DNA of 64,000 nucleotides from Ruania halotolerans (GTDB lineage: Bacteria; Actinomycetota; Actinomycetes; Actinomycetales; Beutenbergiaceae), in assembly GCF_021049285.1 (NCBI RefSeq), contig NZ_CP088017.1, positions 868,001 to 932,000 on the forward strand, given 5' to 3'. Under the pieces are notes generated by a model. The model worked only from the letters and a program-made list of their open reading frames with translations. It was not told where the DNA came from and ran no database searches. The stretch's first letter is position 1. Every line of letters starts with the position of its first letter. Positions 32,966 through 40,475 of this stretch are shown in pieces. Both the position numbers and the translations under genes were made by a program.

Positions 32966-34743
32966 GTGATGTGCGCGCTCTCGCGGTGGTGCTCGCGCCC
33001 GGGCAGGGCCGGCAGATCGCCCGGATCCAAGGGTGGCACTGCGACGTGACTGATCATCGGATGATGACGCTTCTCCCCATGCTCGCTCTCGTTGAACAGG
33101 ATCTCGTGCATCTTCTCACCCGACCGCAAGCCAGTGAAAACGATCTTCACATCGGCTCGCGCCTGGGCGATCAATCGCTGGGCAACATCGAGGATCCGCA
33201 CCGGTTCTCCCATGTCGAGCACCAGCACCTCGCCGTCGGATCCGATCGCGCCGGCCTGGATCACGAGTTCGCACGCTTCCGGGATAGTCATGAAGTAGCG
33301 CGTCACGTCGGGGTGCGTCACGGTGACCGGGCCACCCGCCGCGATCTGCGTGGTGAAGGTGTGCAGCATCGATCCCCGTGATCCCAGCACATTGCCGAAC
33401 CGGACGGACAAGTACGTACCCATCGCACGGGCCCCATACCAGGCGGTGAGTTGCTCCGCGAGGCGCTTGGTGCGGCCGAGCACACTGGAAGGAGTCGCCG
33501 CCTTATCGGTCGAGATGTTTACGAACTTGGCGCAGTGGTATCGATTGGCGGCCTCCAGCACGTTGAGCGTGCCGAGAACGTTCGTCTTCCACCCTTCGTC
33601 CGGGTACTGCTCCAGCAGCGGCAGGTGCTTCAACGCCGCCGCATGGAAAACCACATCGGGGCGGTGCTTGGCAAACGCCGCCTCCAGGGCGTCGCTGTCG
33701 CGGATGCTCGCCAGCACGATGTCATCGGTGTCCAGCAACCCCTGGCCGTAGATGGACAACTGGACGCTGTGCAGTGCCGACTCGTCCCTGTCCAGCAGGA
33801 TGAGCTTGCTGGGGCCGAGGCGATGCAGTTGCCGGGCCAGTTCGGCCCCGATAGATCCGCCCGCACCGGTCACGAGCACCGTGCGGCCGTTCAGATAGTC
33901 CGCGATGGCGCTGAGGTCCGTCTGGATCTGATGCCGCCCCAGCACGTCCGAGATATCGACCTCGCGGATATCGCTGAGCCGCACGCGGCCGTCGAGAAGG
34001 CGGGAGACGGGGGGCAACACCATGAACGTCGCGCCGGCCTGTTCGACGGTGGCGGAGGTCTCCTCGACGAGCCGCGAACTGGCGCTGGTGATTGCGAGAA
34101 TGACCGTGCCGATCTCGTACTGCTCGATGAGCTGGGCGAGGTTCTCCTTCCGGCCGAGAACCGGCACGCCCAGCAGCCGCAGATGTCGCTTCGTCGGGCT
34201 GTCATCGATCAGGCCGACCACGTGGAACGAGGGCTCATCGTTCGTGTGGATGAGCTGGATGAGCTGATGACCGGCATCACCGGCGCCGTAGATGAGGGTT
34301 CGGTTGCCGCCCGTGGCCCCCGCTCTGGCGTGCTGGTACCACATGCGCCAGCACCAACGCCCGGCCGCCATGGCGAGCAAGGCGATCGGTGGTGCCACGA
34401 TCGCCATCGCGGGAGGGAACGCTGCGGGGCCGATCGTCAGGAACGATGAGGTCAGTATCGCTCCGACGAGGAGTGTGCATAAGGCGAGGCCGATGCTCTC
34501 GTCGAAACTGGCCGTGCGATAGCGCCCCCGGTACAGCATCAACAGGAGCCCGACTGCGAGCTGGAGCAGGCAGGCGGCCCCGAGATAGGTCGCGATCGCG
34601 CCCCAGTGCATGAGGTCCAGGTCGAAGCCGTAACGCGCACCAGCGACGAAGACGATCGCGCACAGCCAACTGAAGCAGTCCCACAGGGCCTTGAGGAGGC
34701 GTCTCCTCATCGGCCGGTCGACCAGGCTCTCTCCCCAAGCCAT
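32962..34743 (-). CDS. PglF/CapD-type membrane NDP-sugar 4,6-dehydratase
   Basis: 593 residues. The N-terminal 140 or so residues contain four membrane helices. A first Rossmann domain (NRTLIYGAGDAGHQLIQLI) precedes the catalytic SDR domain (NGRTVLVTGAGGSIGAELARQLHRLGPSKLILLDRDESALHSVQ). The catalytic region reads VNISTDKAATPSSVLGRTKRLAEQ, where the usual Tyr is replaced by Met/Val-type residues as in FlaA1/WbpM/PglF enzymes that use a Thr/Asp/Lys (STDKA) arrangement. It is predicted to make UDP-4-keto-6-deoxy-GlcNAc. It is the first gene of the nine-gene run. Confidence 0.93.
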   Translation of the reverse strand: MAWGESLVDRPMRRRLLKALWDCFSWLCAIVFVAGARYGFDLDLMHWGAIATYLGAACLLQLAVGLLLMLYRGRYRTASFDESIGLALCTLLVGAILTSSFLTIGPAAFPPAMAIVAPPIALLAMAAGRWCWRMWYQHARAGATGGNRTLIYGAGDAGHQLIQLIHTNDEPSFHVVGLIDDSPTKRHLRLLGVPVLGRKENLAQLIEQYEIGTVILAITSASSRLVEETSATVEQAGATFMVLPPVSRLLDGRVRLSDIREVDISDVLGRHQIQTDLSAIADYLNGRTVLVTGAGGSIGAELARQLHRLGPSKLILLDRDESALHSVQLSIYGQGLLDTDDIVLASIRDSDALEAAFAKHRPDVVFHAAALKHLPLLEQYPDEGWKTNVLGTLNVLEAANRYHCAKFVNISTDKAATPSSVLGRTKRLAEQLTAWYGARAMGTYLSVRFGNVLGSRGSMLHTFTTQIAAGGPVTVTHPDVTRYFMTIPEACELVIQAGAIGSDGEVLVLDMGEPVRILDVAQRLIAQARADVKIVFTGLRSGEKMHEILFNESEHGEKRHHPMISHVAVPPLDPGDLPALPGREHHRESAHIT

Positions 34744-34810
34744 ATAACACCCATTCTGTCGCCTTTGATAGCAGGCGTTCGCACCGCCGCTCAGGCTATG
34801 GCCCGAGTGC

Positions 34811-34851
34811 GCGAATCAAGATTCGCGCTGTGATCGCTATACTAGCGATCA
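34811..34851. promoter_or_regulatory. Two adjacent inverted repeats upstream of the polysaccharide operon
   Basis: GCGAATC-aa-GATTCGC (34811-34826) and TGATCGCT-atact-AGCGATCA (34831-34851) are perfect inverted repeats 4 bp apart. They lie in the 181-bp gap between the end of the helicase-associated gene and the start of the PglF-like gene, both on the minus strand. They could end the former or be an operator/promoter for the latter; a TAGTAT hexamer on the minus strand lies inside the second repeat. Confidence 0.55.
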
Positions 34852-34924
34852 ATTCGGTTGAGCGCTTGGGGAGCAATTATCGTCGAGAAGCGACGTTGAG
34901 GGCACTTGGGCCGGTGCCGGCACG

Positions 34925-37261
34925 TCAGCCGACTGGTCGCACCGAGACGATCCGGTGCGGCGCTACGGTGATCTCGGCATCGCGGCGCACATCCACCACC
35001 CGCACGCGCCCGTCGTCCACGGTCAACGGACGGACGATTCGCGATTGCGCACCGCCGTGCGTGCCGGCTACCACCAACTCCACCTCGGTGCCTGCCCTGG
35101 CCGCCAGCTTCAGCGCCTCCAGGATCTCGGCGGGCGCAGGCTCCCGTGCGGCGCGCTCGGCCCGGTCCGCCAGCAACCGGCGTGCGCGATCCTCCCCGGA
35201 CCGCATATGTGCCACCACGTCCTCGACGGCGGGCCGAGGTGAGTCATCGACCGGTGCAAGCTGGCTGGCTCGCGCGGCGCGGACGCGCTGACTCGGAACG
35301 GTGACCACTGACCCATCCTCGCCTTCGAGCACAGGCGCGGCCCCGGCCTCGCGGAGCGCTTCGAGCAGCACGTGCGGGTCCTCGCGGGAGACCAGTATTG
35401 ATGGTGCGATGGATCGCAGACCGAGCGTGCCGAGCCGGGGATCGCTCAGCAGTGCCGTCGCGGTGGCGGGGTCGTGCACACGCAGGTATGACCGCGCCGA
35501 TCCCACCCGCACCTGCCCGTGTGTGCGGGCGACATCGCGGACCAGATACTCCAGGGGTTGCGGCAGCGGCGCCTGCGAGGCAGCACGCAGGCGCTTCAGC
35601 AGTTCGTCGGCGCCGGTACCGGCTTCGATTGCGCGGCGCACCGAGGCCTGGGTGAACCGCACGGTGACGGCGGCCCCGCGGCTCTCCACGTCGGCTGCCT
35701 CCGCCAGCAGGGCCGCCAGCGCGGGCCCCGGCCGGCCGGGGACGATGCCGGTCAGATCGCCCTGGACGATCAGATCCTCGACGGTCGGTGGCAGGGCCTC
35801 AGTGAACGCGTCGGCGATCCTGCGGGTTGCTTCCCGTGCGTGCGCCGGGGTGCGTTCCGGGGCGCTGGCTGCGACGCTCGGCCGCTCCGGATCGCCAGGG
35901 AGCCCGCTCTCGGCGAGCACGGTGCGCCCGGCCGCGGTGAGGGCTCCCGCACCGGTGAGCCCGAGGGCAGCCGCCTCGGCGAGGATGGCTGCGACGGCAG
36001 ATCCCGGCGGAACCGCTCGTGCGCTGTACCAGGCGAGCCGTTCGCGCACCTGATCGGGATCCGGTGCGCTGCCCCGGGGCCAGGCCGCGAGAGTGGCGAG
36101 CACCCGACGGCGTAGCGTGGGCGCCCAGAGACGGTCCAGATCCGGGCCGAGGGCCGCACGTAGCGCCCCCTTGTCGGTGCGCGTTCCGGCCAGCCATGGC
36201 ACGCGACTCCAACACAGCCACGCTTGGGCCATCTCGGCCCACCGGACGGTCAGCTCACTCGCCGACCACAGGTCTGCTTCCGGTGTGGGCGCCCACGAGG
36301 AGCCGCCGTCATCATGCATGCGGCCGATCAGGCCGAGCATGGCCGCGAGTTCGGCGGCGAACGTGACCTGCTCGGAGGCGATCTGGGCGCGGGCACTGAG
36401 CTGGCGCAGGTCACGTACGGCAACGCCACCGGATCGGAGCACGCGTGCGGGGCTGCGCCCCCATGCCTCGATCACGGCCCCCAGGTGCCGTTGCGTCTCC
36501 TCGGCGGCGCGCACGGACTCGGCGGCCACCGTGTCAGGGTCGCGGTGCGTCGCCTCCGGCAGCGGTGGGGACAGGGCGAGTTCGCGGACCAGCCGACCGC
36601 CACGAGCGGCGATCGCGACTTCGCGGGGCAGGACCAACTCGGTGCCGGAGCGCCGATGCAGCACGTGAGCGTCCAGGAGCCAGCGCGCCCCGGCGGGGAT
36701 GTCGTGGCTCACCGTACCCACCGGCGGACCCCAGGTGAGTGCGTCCAGCGTGCGCCGGGCGTCTTCCGGGGCATTCGCCGTTACTGCAGTGAGCGCGCGC
36801 GTGGTGGTTGGCCAGCCGGCGCCGGTGTCGACGTCGAGCTCCGCCAGGCCAGGGCCGAGTCCGAGCGGTGAGGAGCCGATCACCTCACCGGCCGCCGGGA
36901 TCGCAGCCACGGCCTCGGCGACAGGGATCAGCAGTGCGAGATCGATCAGGTGCGCCACGATCGGCCCCACGGGGGTACCGATCGCGCGCTCCAGCTCCGA
37001 CGGCAGGCAGGGGGCGCTTCGGTCCAGCAGCACCACCGCTTCCAGAGTGGCCAGCGTCGGAGCGTCCAGATCTGCCACGGCCCGTGCCACGGAGCCGCGA
37101 CTGCCTGCGCGGCTTGCCAGCGCCGTGATTGACGTGGGTGGCGGAGTGGCCAGATCGGGGCGGCGGTGCAGCAGCGAGGCGAGCCGAGCGTCGTCGAAGG
37201 AACGCAGGACCTCAGCGAGGTCAGGCAGCGGGCGTGCAGCACCGGAGGGCATCCGCACCAT
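34925..37261 (-). CDS. Helicase-associated (Helicase_C_3) domain protein, XPB partner-like
   Basis: 778 residues from the ATG at 37261; an ATG three codons later (37252) is equally possible, and the frame upstream loses family character. The N-terminus reads PLPDLAEVLRSFDDARLASLLHRRPDLATPPP. Further segments include LTWGPPVGTVSHDIPAGARWLLDAHVLHRRSGTELVLPREVAIAARGG and, near the C-terminus, DLIVQGDLTGIVPGRPGPALAALLAEAADVESRGAAVTVRFTQASVRRAIEAGTGADELLKRLRAASQAPLPQPLEYLVRDVARTHGQVRVGSARSYLRV, the recognisable XPB/Ssl2-like core. There is no NTPase motif. The function is unproven; the usual XPB neighbour suggests a role in repair. Confidence 0.85.
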   Translation of the reverse strand: MVRMPSGAARPLPDLAEVLRSFDDARLASLLHRRPDLATPPPTSITALASRAGSRGSVARAVADLDAPTLATLEAVVLLDRSAPCLPSELERAIGTPVGPIVAHLIDLALLIPVAEAVAAIPAAGEVIGSSPLGLGPGLAELDVDTGAGWPTTTRALTAVTANAPEDARRTLDALTWGPPVGTVSHDIPAGARWLLDAHVLHRRSGTELVLPREVAIAARGGRLVRELALSPPLPEATHRDPDTVAAESVRAAEETQRHLGAVIEAWGRSPARVLRSGGVAVRDLRQLSARAQIASEQVTFAAELAAMLGLIGRMHDDGGSSWAPTPEADLWSASELTVRWAEMAQAWLCWSRVPWLAGTRTDKGALRAALGPDLDRLWAPTLRRRVLATLAAWPRGSAPDPDQVRERLAWYSARAVPPGSAVAAILAEAAALGLTGAGALTAAGRTVLAESGLPGDPERPSVAASAPERTPAHAREATRRIADAFTEALPPTVEDLIVQGDLTGIVPGRPGPALAALLAEAADVESRGAAVTVRFTQASVRRAIEAGTGADELLKRLRAASQAPLPQPLEYLVRDVARTHGQVRVGSARSYLRVHDPATATALLSDPRLGTLGLRSIAPSILVSREDPHVLLEALREAGAAPVLEGEDGSVVTVPSQRVRAARASQLAPVDDSPRPAVEDVVAHMRSGEDRARRLLADRAERAAREPAPAEILEALKLAARAGTEVELVVAGTHGGAQSRIVRPLTVDDGRVRVVDVRRDAEITVAPHRIVSVRPVG

Positions 37262-37427
37262 CTTACGGCCGGCGGGTGCACGTCCCCGCTGGCCTCCCTC
37301 ATGGATTCGGTGGTCTCGTACGGCAGCCCGGCCCGGCCCGAACCGCCACATCGACGAAGGAGCCGGCCACGGGGCGGTGAAATCTGGTCGCTCCTCGCAG
37401 CTCGCGGCCGGTAAACTGCACAGTTGT

Positions 37428-37442
37428 GGTGCGTTGCGCACC
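37428..37442. other. Inverted repeat in the cold-shock gene leader
   Basis: GGTGCG-ttg-CGCACC is a perfect 6-bp stem with a 3-base loop, 50 bp before the cold-shock GTG start. It may fold in the 5' untranslated region. A TAAACT at 37412-37417 is a candidate -10 ahead of it. Confidence 0.35.
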
Positions 37443-37492
37443 GTGCAGACGCATCCAGATGTTCGGTCCCGCCAAGAGTCAGGAAGATCCCC

Positions 37493-37876
37493 GTGCCAAC
37501 CGGCAAGGTCAAGTACTACGACGCCGATCGCGGCTTCGGCTTCATCGCCGCCGACGACGGCCAAGAGGTATTCCTGCACGCCTCCGCCCTGCCCGCAGAC
37601 GGCACGGCGCCCCGTAAGGGCAGCAGAGTGGAGTTCAGTGTGGCCGATGGCCGGCGAGGCCCGCAGGCACTCTCGGTGACCCTGCTCGACCCCGTGCCGT
37701 CCGTGGTGCGCGCTCGCCGCCGCAGCGCCGACGAGATGGCCACGATCGTGGAGGACCTGATCAAGTCCCTGGATCACGCCGGCGGGCGACTGCGCTCCGG
37801 TAGATATCCGGAGAAGGCCGAAGCAGCCCGGCTGGCGAAGGTCCTTCGGGCCGTCGCCGACGAGTTCGACGCGTGA
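37493..37876 (+). CDS. Cold-shock protein with C-terminal extension
   Basis: 127 residues from the GTG at 37493, preceded by AGGAAG. The OB-fold cold-shock domain occupies about 1-66: PTGKVKYYDADRGFGFIAADDGQEVFLHASAL with RNP1 (RGFGFIA) and RNP2 (VFLHAS). A basic helical extension of about 60 residues (RARRRSADEMATIVEDLIKSLDHAGGRLRSGRYPEKAEAARLAKVLRAVADEFDA) is longer than in classic 67-residue CspA and is the form seen in many actinobacteria. It binds single-stranded RNA or DNA. It ends 10 bp before the DUF3027 start. Confidence 0.95.
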   Translation: MPTGKVKYYDADRGFGFIAADDGQEVFLHASALPADGTAPRKGSRVEFSVADGRRGPQALSVTLLDPVPSVVRARRRSADEMATIVEDLIKSLDHAGGRLRSGRYPEKAEAARLAKVLRAVADEFDA

Positions 37877-37886
37877 GGTGGACAGC

Positions 37887-38711
37887 ATGACCACACCGAC
37901 GTTCACCCCGGGCACCGATTCGCCCGGCACCGGCCGACGCCCTGCGAAGGACGCCGTACTCGAGGGAGCGGTCGAACTCGCTCGCACCGCGCTGGCCGAG
38001 AACACCGGCGCCGTTGGCGCGCACCTCGGCTTCGAGATCGAGTCCGAGCGGCTCGGTATCCACTGGTTCGAGGCGACGATGCCCGGGTACCGCGGATGGC
38101 GCTGGTACGTCACCGTCGCCCGAGCACCCCGGTCCCGCACCCCCACGATCTGCGAGAGCGGCCTGCTTCCTGGCGAGGGCTCCCTCCTCGCCCCGGCATG
38201 GTTGCCCTGGTCCGAGCGGCTTGCGCCCGGGGACCTCAACCCCACGGACCGTCTTCCGCACGTGTCCGACGATCCGCGACTCGAGCAGGGCTATGTCGCC
38301 ACCGGGGACCCGGAGCAGGACCGCGTGGCGATCATCGAACTCGGCCTCGGCCGGGACCGGGTGATGAACGCCAAGGCGATCGACGCTGCAGCGACCCGTT
38401 GGTACTCGGGCTCGCGTGGCCCGGAGTCAGCCGGAGCGCGCGCCGCCGATCAGCCGTGCGCCGCCTGCGGGTTCGTCATCCCGCTCGGCGGCTCACTGGG
38501 TCAGCTTTTCGGTGTGTGCGCCAACGAGTGGTCACCCGACGACGGCAAGGTGGTCTCGCTCGACCACGGATGCGGGGCGCACTCCGAGACTGACGTACCC
38601 CCGCAGGGGCACGAGTGGACCCAGAGTGAGCTAGTGGTGGACGAACAGGGCGTGGATGTGCTGACCGTCGACGCAGACACGAAGAACCCGGCTGATCCGG
38701 CCGCCGACTGA
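37887..38711 (+). CDS. DUF3027 family protein
   Basis: 274 residues from the ATG at 37887 (GAGGTGG upstream; a GTG three codons earlier is possible). The N-terminal 180 residues carry DUF3027-like segments: AVELARTALAENTGAVGAHLGFEIESERLGIHWFEATMPGYRGWRWYVTVARAPRS, and LLPGEGSLLAPAWLPWSERLAPGDLNPTDRLPH. A likely zinc site follows (CAAC...GVCANEWSPDDGKVVSLDHGCGAHSE). The family is confined to actinobacteria and has no known function. It follows the cold-shock gene closely and probably shares its transcript. Confidence 0.87.
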   Translation: MTTPTFTPGTDSPGTGRRPAKDAVLEGAVELARTALAENTGAVGAHLGFEIESERLGIHWFEATMPGYRGWRWYVTVARAPRSRTPTICESGLLPGEGSLLAPAWLPWSERLAPGDLNPTDRLPHVSDDPRLEQGYVATGDPEQDRVAIIELGLGRDRVMNAKAIDAAATRWYSGSRGPESAGARAADQPCAACGFVIPLGGSLGQLFGVCANEWSPDDGKVVSLDHGCGAHSETDVPPQGHEWTQSELVVDEQGVDVLTVDADTKNPADPAAD

Positions 38712-38757
38712 GTGTCTCCCCGGCAGGTGTGAGACCCCTTCGTTACCCTGGAATCGA

Positions 38758-38782
38758 GCGCCGAATCGACGGGGTTCGGCGC
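38758..38782. other. Inverted repeat in the leader of the repeat-protein gene
   Basis: GCGCCGAA (38758-38765) and TTCGGCGC (38775-38782) form a perfect 8-bp stem with a 9-base loop, ending 21 bp before the ATG at 38804. It could be an RNA hairpin ahead of the GGAGAGGG ribosome site, or a terminator for the DUF3027 gene. Confidence 0.45.
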
Positions 38783-38803
38783 CTCCGAGGAGAGGGCACT
38801 GCC

Positions 38804-39106
38804 ATGAAGTCGATATCGATGCGCGTCCGTGCAGGCGTGGTTGCCGGCTTTGCCGCCGCCGCACTGCTGATCGGCGCACCTGCTGCATCCGGCGTGGTTT
38901 CCGCCGGTTCCGTCACGATCCTGGGTGGGGGCGGCGATGAGGAACTCATCAGCGTGCCACCCCGGGTCTCCACCCAGGGCGGCGGTGATGAAGAACTCAT
39001 CAGCGTCCCACCCCGCGTCTCCCTTCAGGGGGGCGGTGACGAGGAGTTGATCAGCATCCCGCCGCAGCAGTCCGTCCAGGGCGGCGGCGACGAGGAACTC
39101 ATCTGA
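38804..39106 (+). CDS. Small secreted protein with four GGGDEELI repeats (unrecognised family)
   Basis: 100 residues from the ATG at 38804, with GGAGAGGG 8 bases upstream. A basic start and hydrophobic core (MKSISMRVRAGVVAGFAAAALLIG) form a signal peptide, cleaved near residues 26-34. The mature part is almost only repeats of 17 residues: GGGDEELISVPPRVSTQ (42-58), GGGDEELISVPPRVSLQ (59-75), GGGDEELISIPPQQSVQ (76-92) and a final GGGDEELI (93-100). Codons differ between units mostly at third positions while GGGDEELIS is kept exactly, which indicates selection on the protein. There is no Cys, no sortase motif and no C-terminal helix. A strong hairpin follows the stop. I do not recognise it; it could be a secreted structural peptide, a multi-copy peptide precursor or a metal binder. 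Confidence 0.8.
   Translation: MKSISMRVRAGVVAGFAAAALLIGAPAASGVVSAGSVTILGGGGDEELISVPPRVSTQGGGDEELISVPPRVSLQGGGDEELISIPPQQSVQGGGDEELI
38927..39103 (+). repeat. 51-bp in-frame repeats encoding GGGDEELI units
   Basis: Units begin at 38927, 38978, 39029 and 39080, the last cut to 24 bp before the stop. Units 1 and 2 are the most alike; unit 3 differs most, in both wobble bases and the PPQQS segment. The period is exactly 51 bp, so the frame is kept. Confidence 0.9.
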
Positions 39107-39123
39107 GTCTCCACTGAGATCTG

Positions 39124-39158
39124 CCGGCGGTGCGCGGCCACGAGCCGCGCACCGCCGG
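39124..39158. terminator. Strong hairpin after the repeat-protein gene
   Basis: CCGGCGGTGCGCGG (39124-39137) and CCGCGCACCGCCGG (39145-39158) form a perfect 14-bp stem with a 7-base loop, 17 bp past the stop at 39106. No T-tract follows. It separates the repeat gene from the MFS gene, implying distinct transcripts. Confidence 0.8.
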
Positions 39159-39210
39159 TCCATGCCTGCCTGAGGGCGGCGACAGCAGGCGAAGGGAGGA
39201 CAGCCCCTGT

Positions 39211-40446
39211 ATGAGTACGCCACCCCACGGTGACTCGTTGCGCCCGCTCCTGCGTGGGGTGTACCTGCCGGCGTTGCTGTTCAGCGTGGGTATCGGCGCC
39301 ATGACGCCGATGATTGCCGTGAGCGCCATCGGATTGGGAGCGAATGCGGCCACGGCGGCGTTCCTCGCCGCACTGATCCCCATCGGGCACATCATTGCTG
39401 ATGTACCCGCCGGAGCGCTCGCGGCACGGTTCGGGGAACGGCCGGCGATGATCGGCTCCTCAGTGGTCGCGATGGCGGGGCTCGCGGCTTGTGCCGTGGC
39501 GCCCAACCTGTGGGTTCTCGGCATTGCCGTGGTGGCCGTCGGTGCGGCAGCTGCCGTGTACGGGCTCGCGCGGCAGACCTACCTCACCGAGGTGATCTCG
39601 CCGATGCGCCGGGCCCGCGCGCTCGCTTCACTCGGCGGGGTGGGCCGGATCGGCACCTTCCTCGGCCCGTTCCTCGGCGCCGCCCTGGTGCTCGGACGTG
39701 GCGATGCCGCGCCGTCCTACTGGCTCGGTGTGGTCACCTCGCTGCTCGCCGCCGTGGTCGTCTGGCGGGCCGTCCCGGCGTCTGCTGGGCGTACCGGCGC
39801 CAGCGGTGCGGGCACCCCCGCGCGGGTCTCCACCTGGTCGGTCTTCCGCGATCTGCGCCCGGTGTTCACCACCTTGGGAACCGCGGTGGTGCTGGTGGGC
39901 GCCATGCGTGGGGCACGGCAGACGGTGCTCCCGCTGTGGACCGAGAGCCTGGGCTACGCACCGGCCACCACGAGCGTGGTGTTCGGAGTCTCCGGCGCGG
40001 TGGACATGCTGCTGTTCTACCCGGCAGGCAAGGTGATGGACCGGATGGGCCGGTTGTGGATCGCGATCCCCTCCATGCTGGTCACCGCCGCGGCGATGGT
40101 GGCGCTGCCGTTGACTGAGGGGTTGGCCGCGGTGACCGTGGTGGCGGTGTTCCTGGGCTTCGGCAACGGGATCGGCTCCGGCGTGCTGATGACGCTGGGT
40201 GCCGACGCCGCCCCGGAGCACGCCCGGGCCCAGTTCCTCGGTATCTGGCGGCTTTACAGTGACGCCGGGATGGCGGCCGGCCCTCTCGTCGTCTCCGCCG
40301 GGGCGGCGCTCGGGTCGCTCGCTGCCGGGATTGGCGCCACCGGCGGCATCGGCGTGCTCGCCGCCCTCGCCCTGCGGCGTTGGGCGCCACGGTGGAGTGT
40401 GCACGCCAACCGCACCACCCGCCGTCGGGCCGGTCTGCTCGAGTAG
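39211..40446 (+). CDS. MFS transporter
   Basis: 411 residues from the ATG at 39211 (AGGGAGG about 12 bases upstream). It has twelve hydrophobic helices. The loop 2-3 motif reads GALAARFGERPAMI (a version of GxLaDrxGrkxx), and the second-half copy is GKVMDRMGRLWIAIP. It resembles drug- or small-molecule-efflux carriers of actinobacteria; the substrate is not readable. It follows the repeat-protein gene but is separated by a strong hairpin, so a role in exporting that protein is not supported. Confidence 0.9.
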   Translation: MSTPPHGDSLRPLLRGVYLPALLFSVGIGAMTPMIAVSAIGLGANAATAAFLAALIPIGHIIADVPAGALAARFGERPAMIGSSVVAMAGLAACAVAPNLWVLGIAVVAVGAAAAVYGLARQTYLTEVISPMRRARALASLGGVGRIGTFLGPFLGAALVLGRGDAAPSYWLGVVTSLLAAVVVWRAVPASAGRTGASGAGTPARVSTWSVFRDLRPVFTTLGTAVVLVGAMRGARQTVLPLWTESLGYAPATTSVVFGVSGAVDMLLFYPAGKVMDRMGRLWIAIPSMLVTAAAMVALPLTEGLAAVTVVAVFLGFGNGIGSGVLMTLGADAAPEHARAQFLGIWRLYSDAGMAAGPLVVSAGAALGSLAAGIGATGGIGVLAALALRRWAPRWSVHANRTTRRRAGLLE

Positions 40447-40475
40447 CTGCGTACACCGTCTGCCACGATGACCCA

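Noticed and set aside
38501-39223. A 240-codon open frame antisense to the repeat protein, with its own repeated motifs (DADEFLIAA-like)
   Set aside because: It mirrors the plus-strand 51-bp repeats; it crosses the DUF3027 3' end and the terminator hairpin, and wobble changes favour the plus strand as coding.
39211-40446. MFS transporter as dedicated exporter of the GGGDEELI protein
   Set aside because: The small protein has its own signal peptide and a strong terminator separates the genes, so adjacency alone does not support this.
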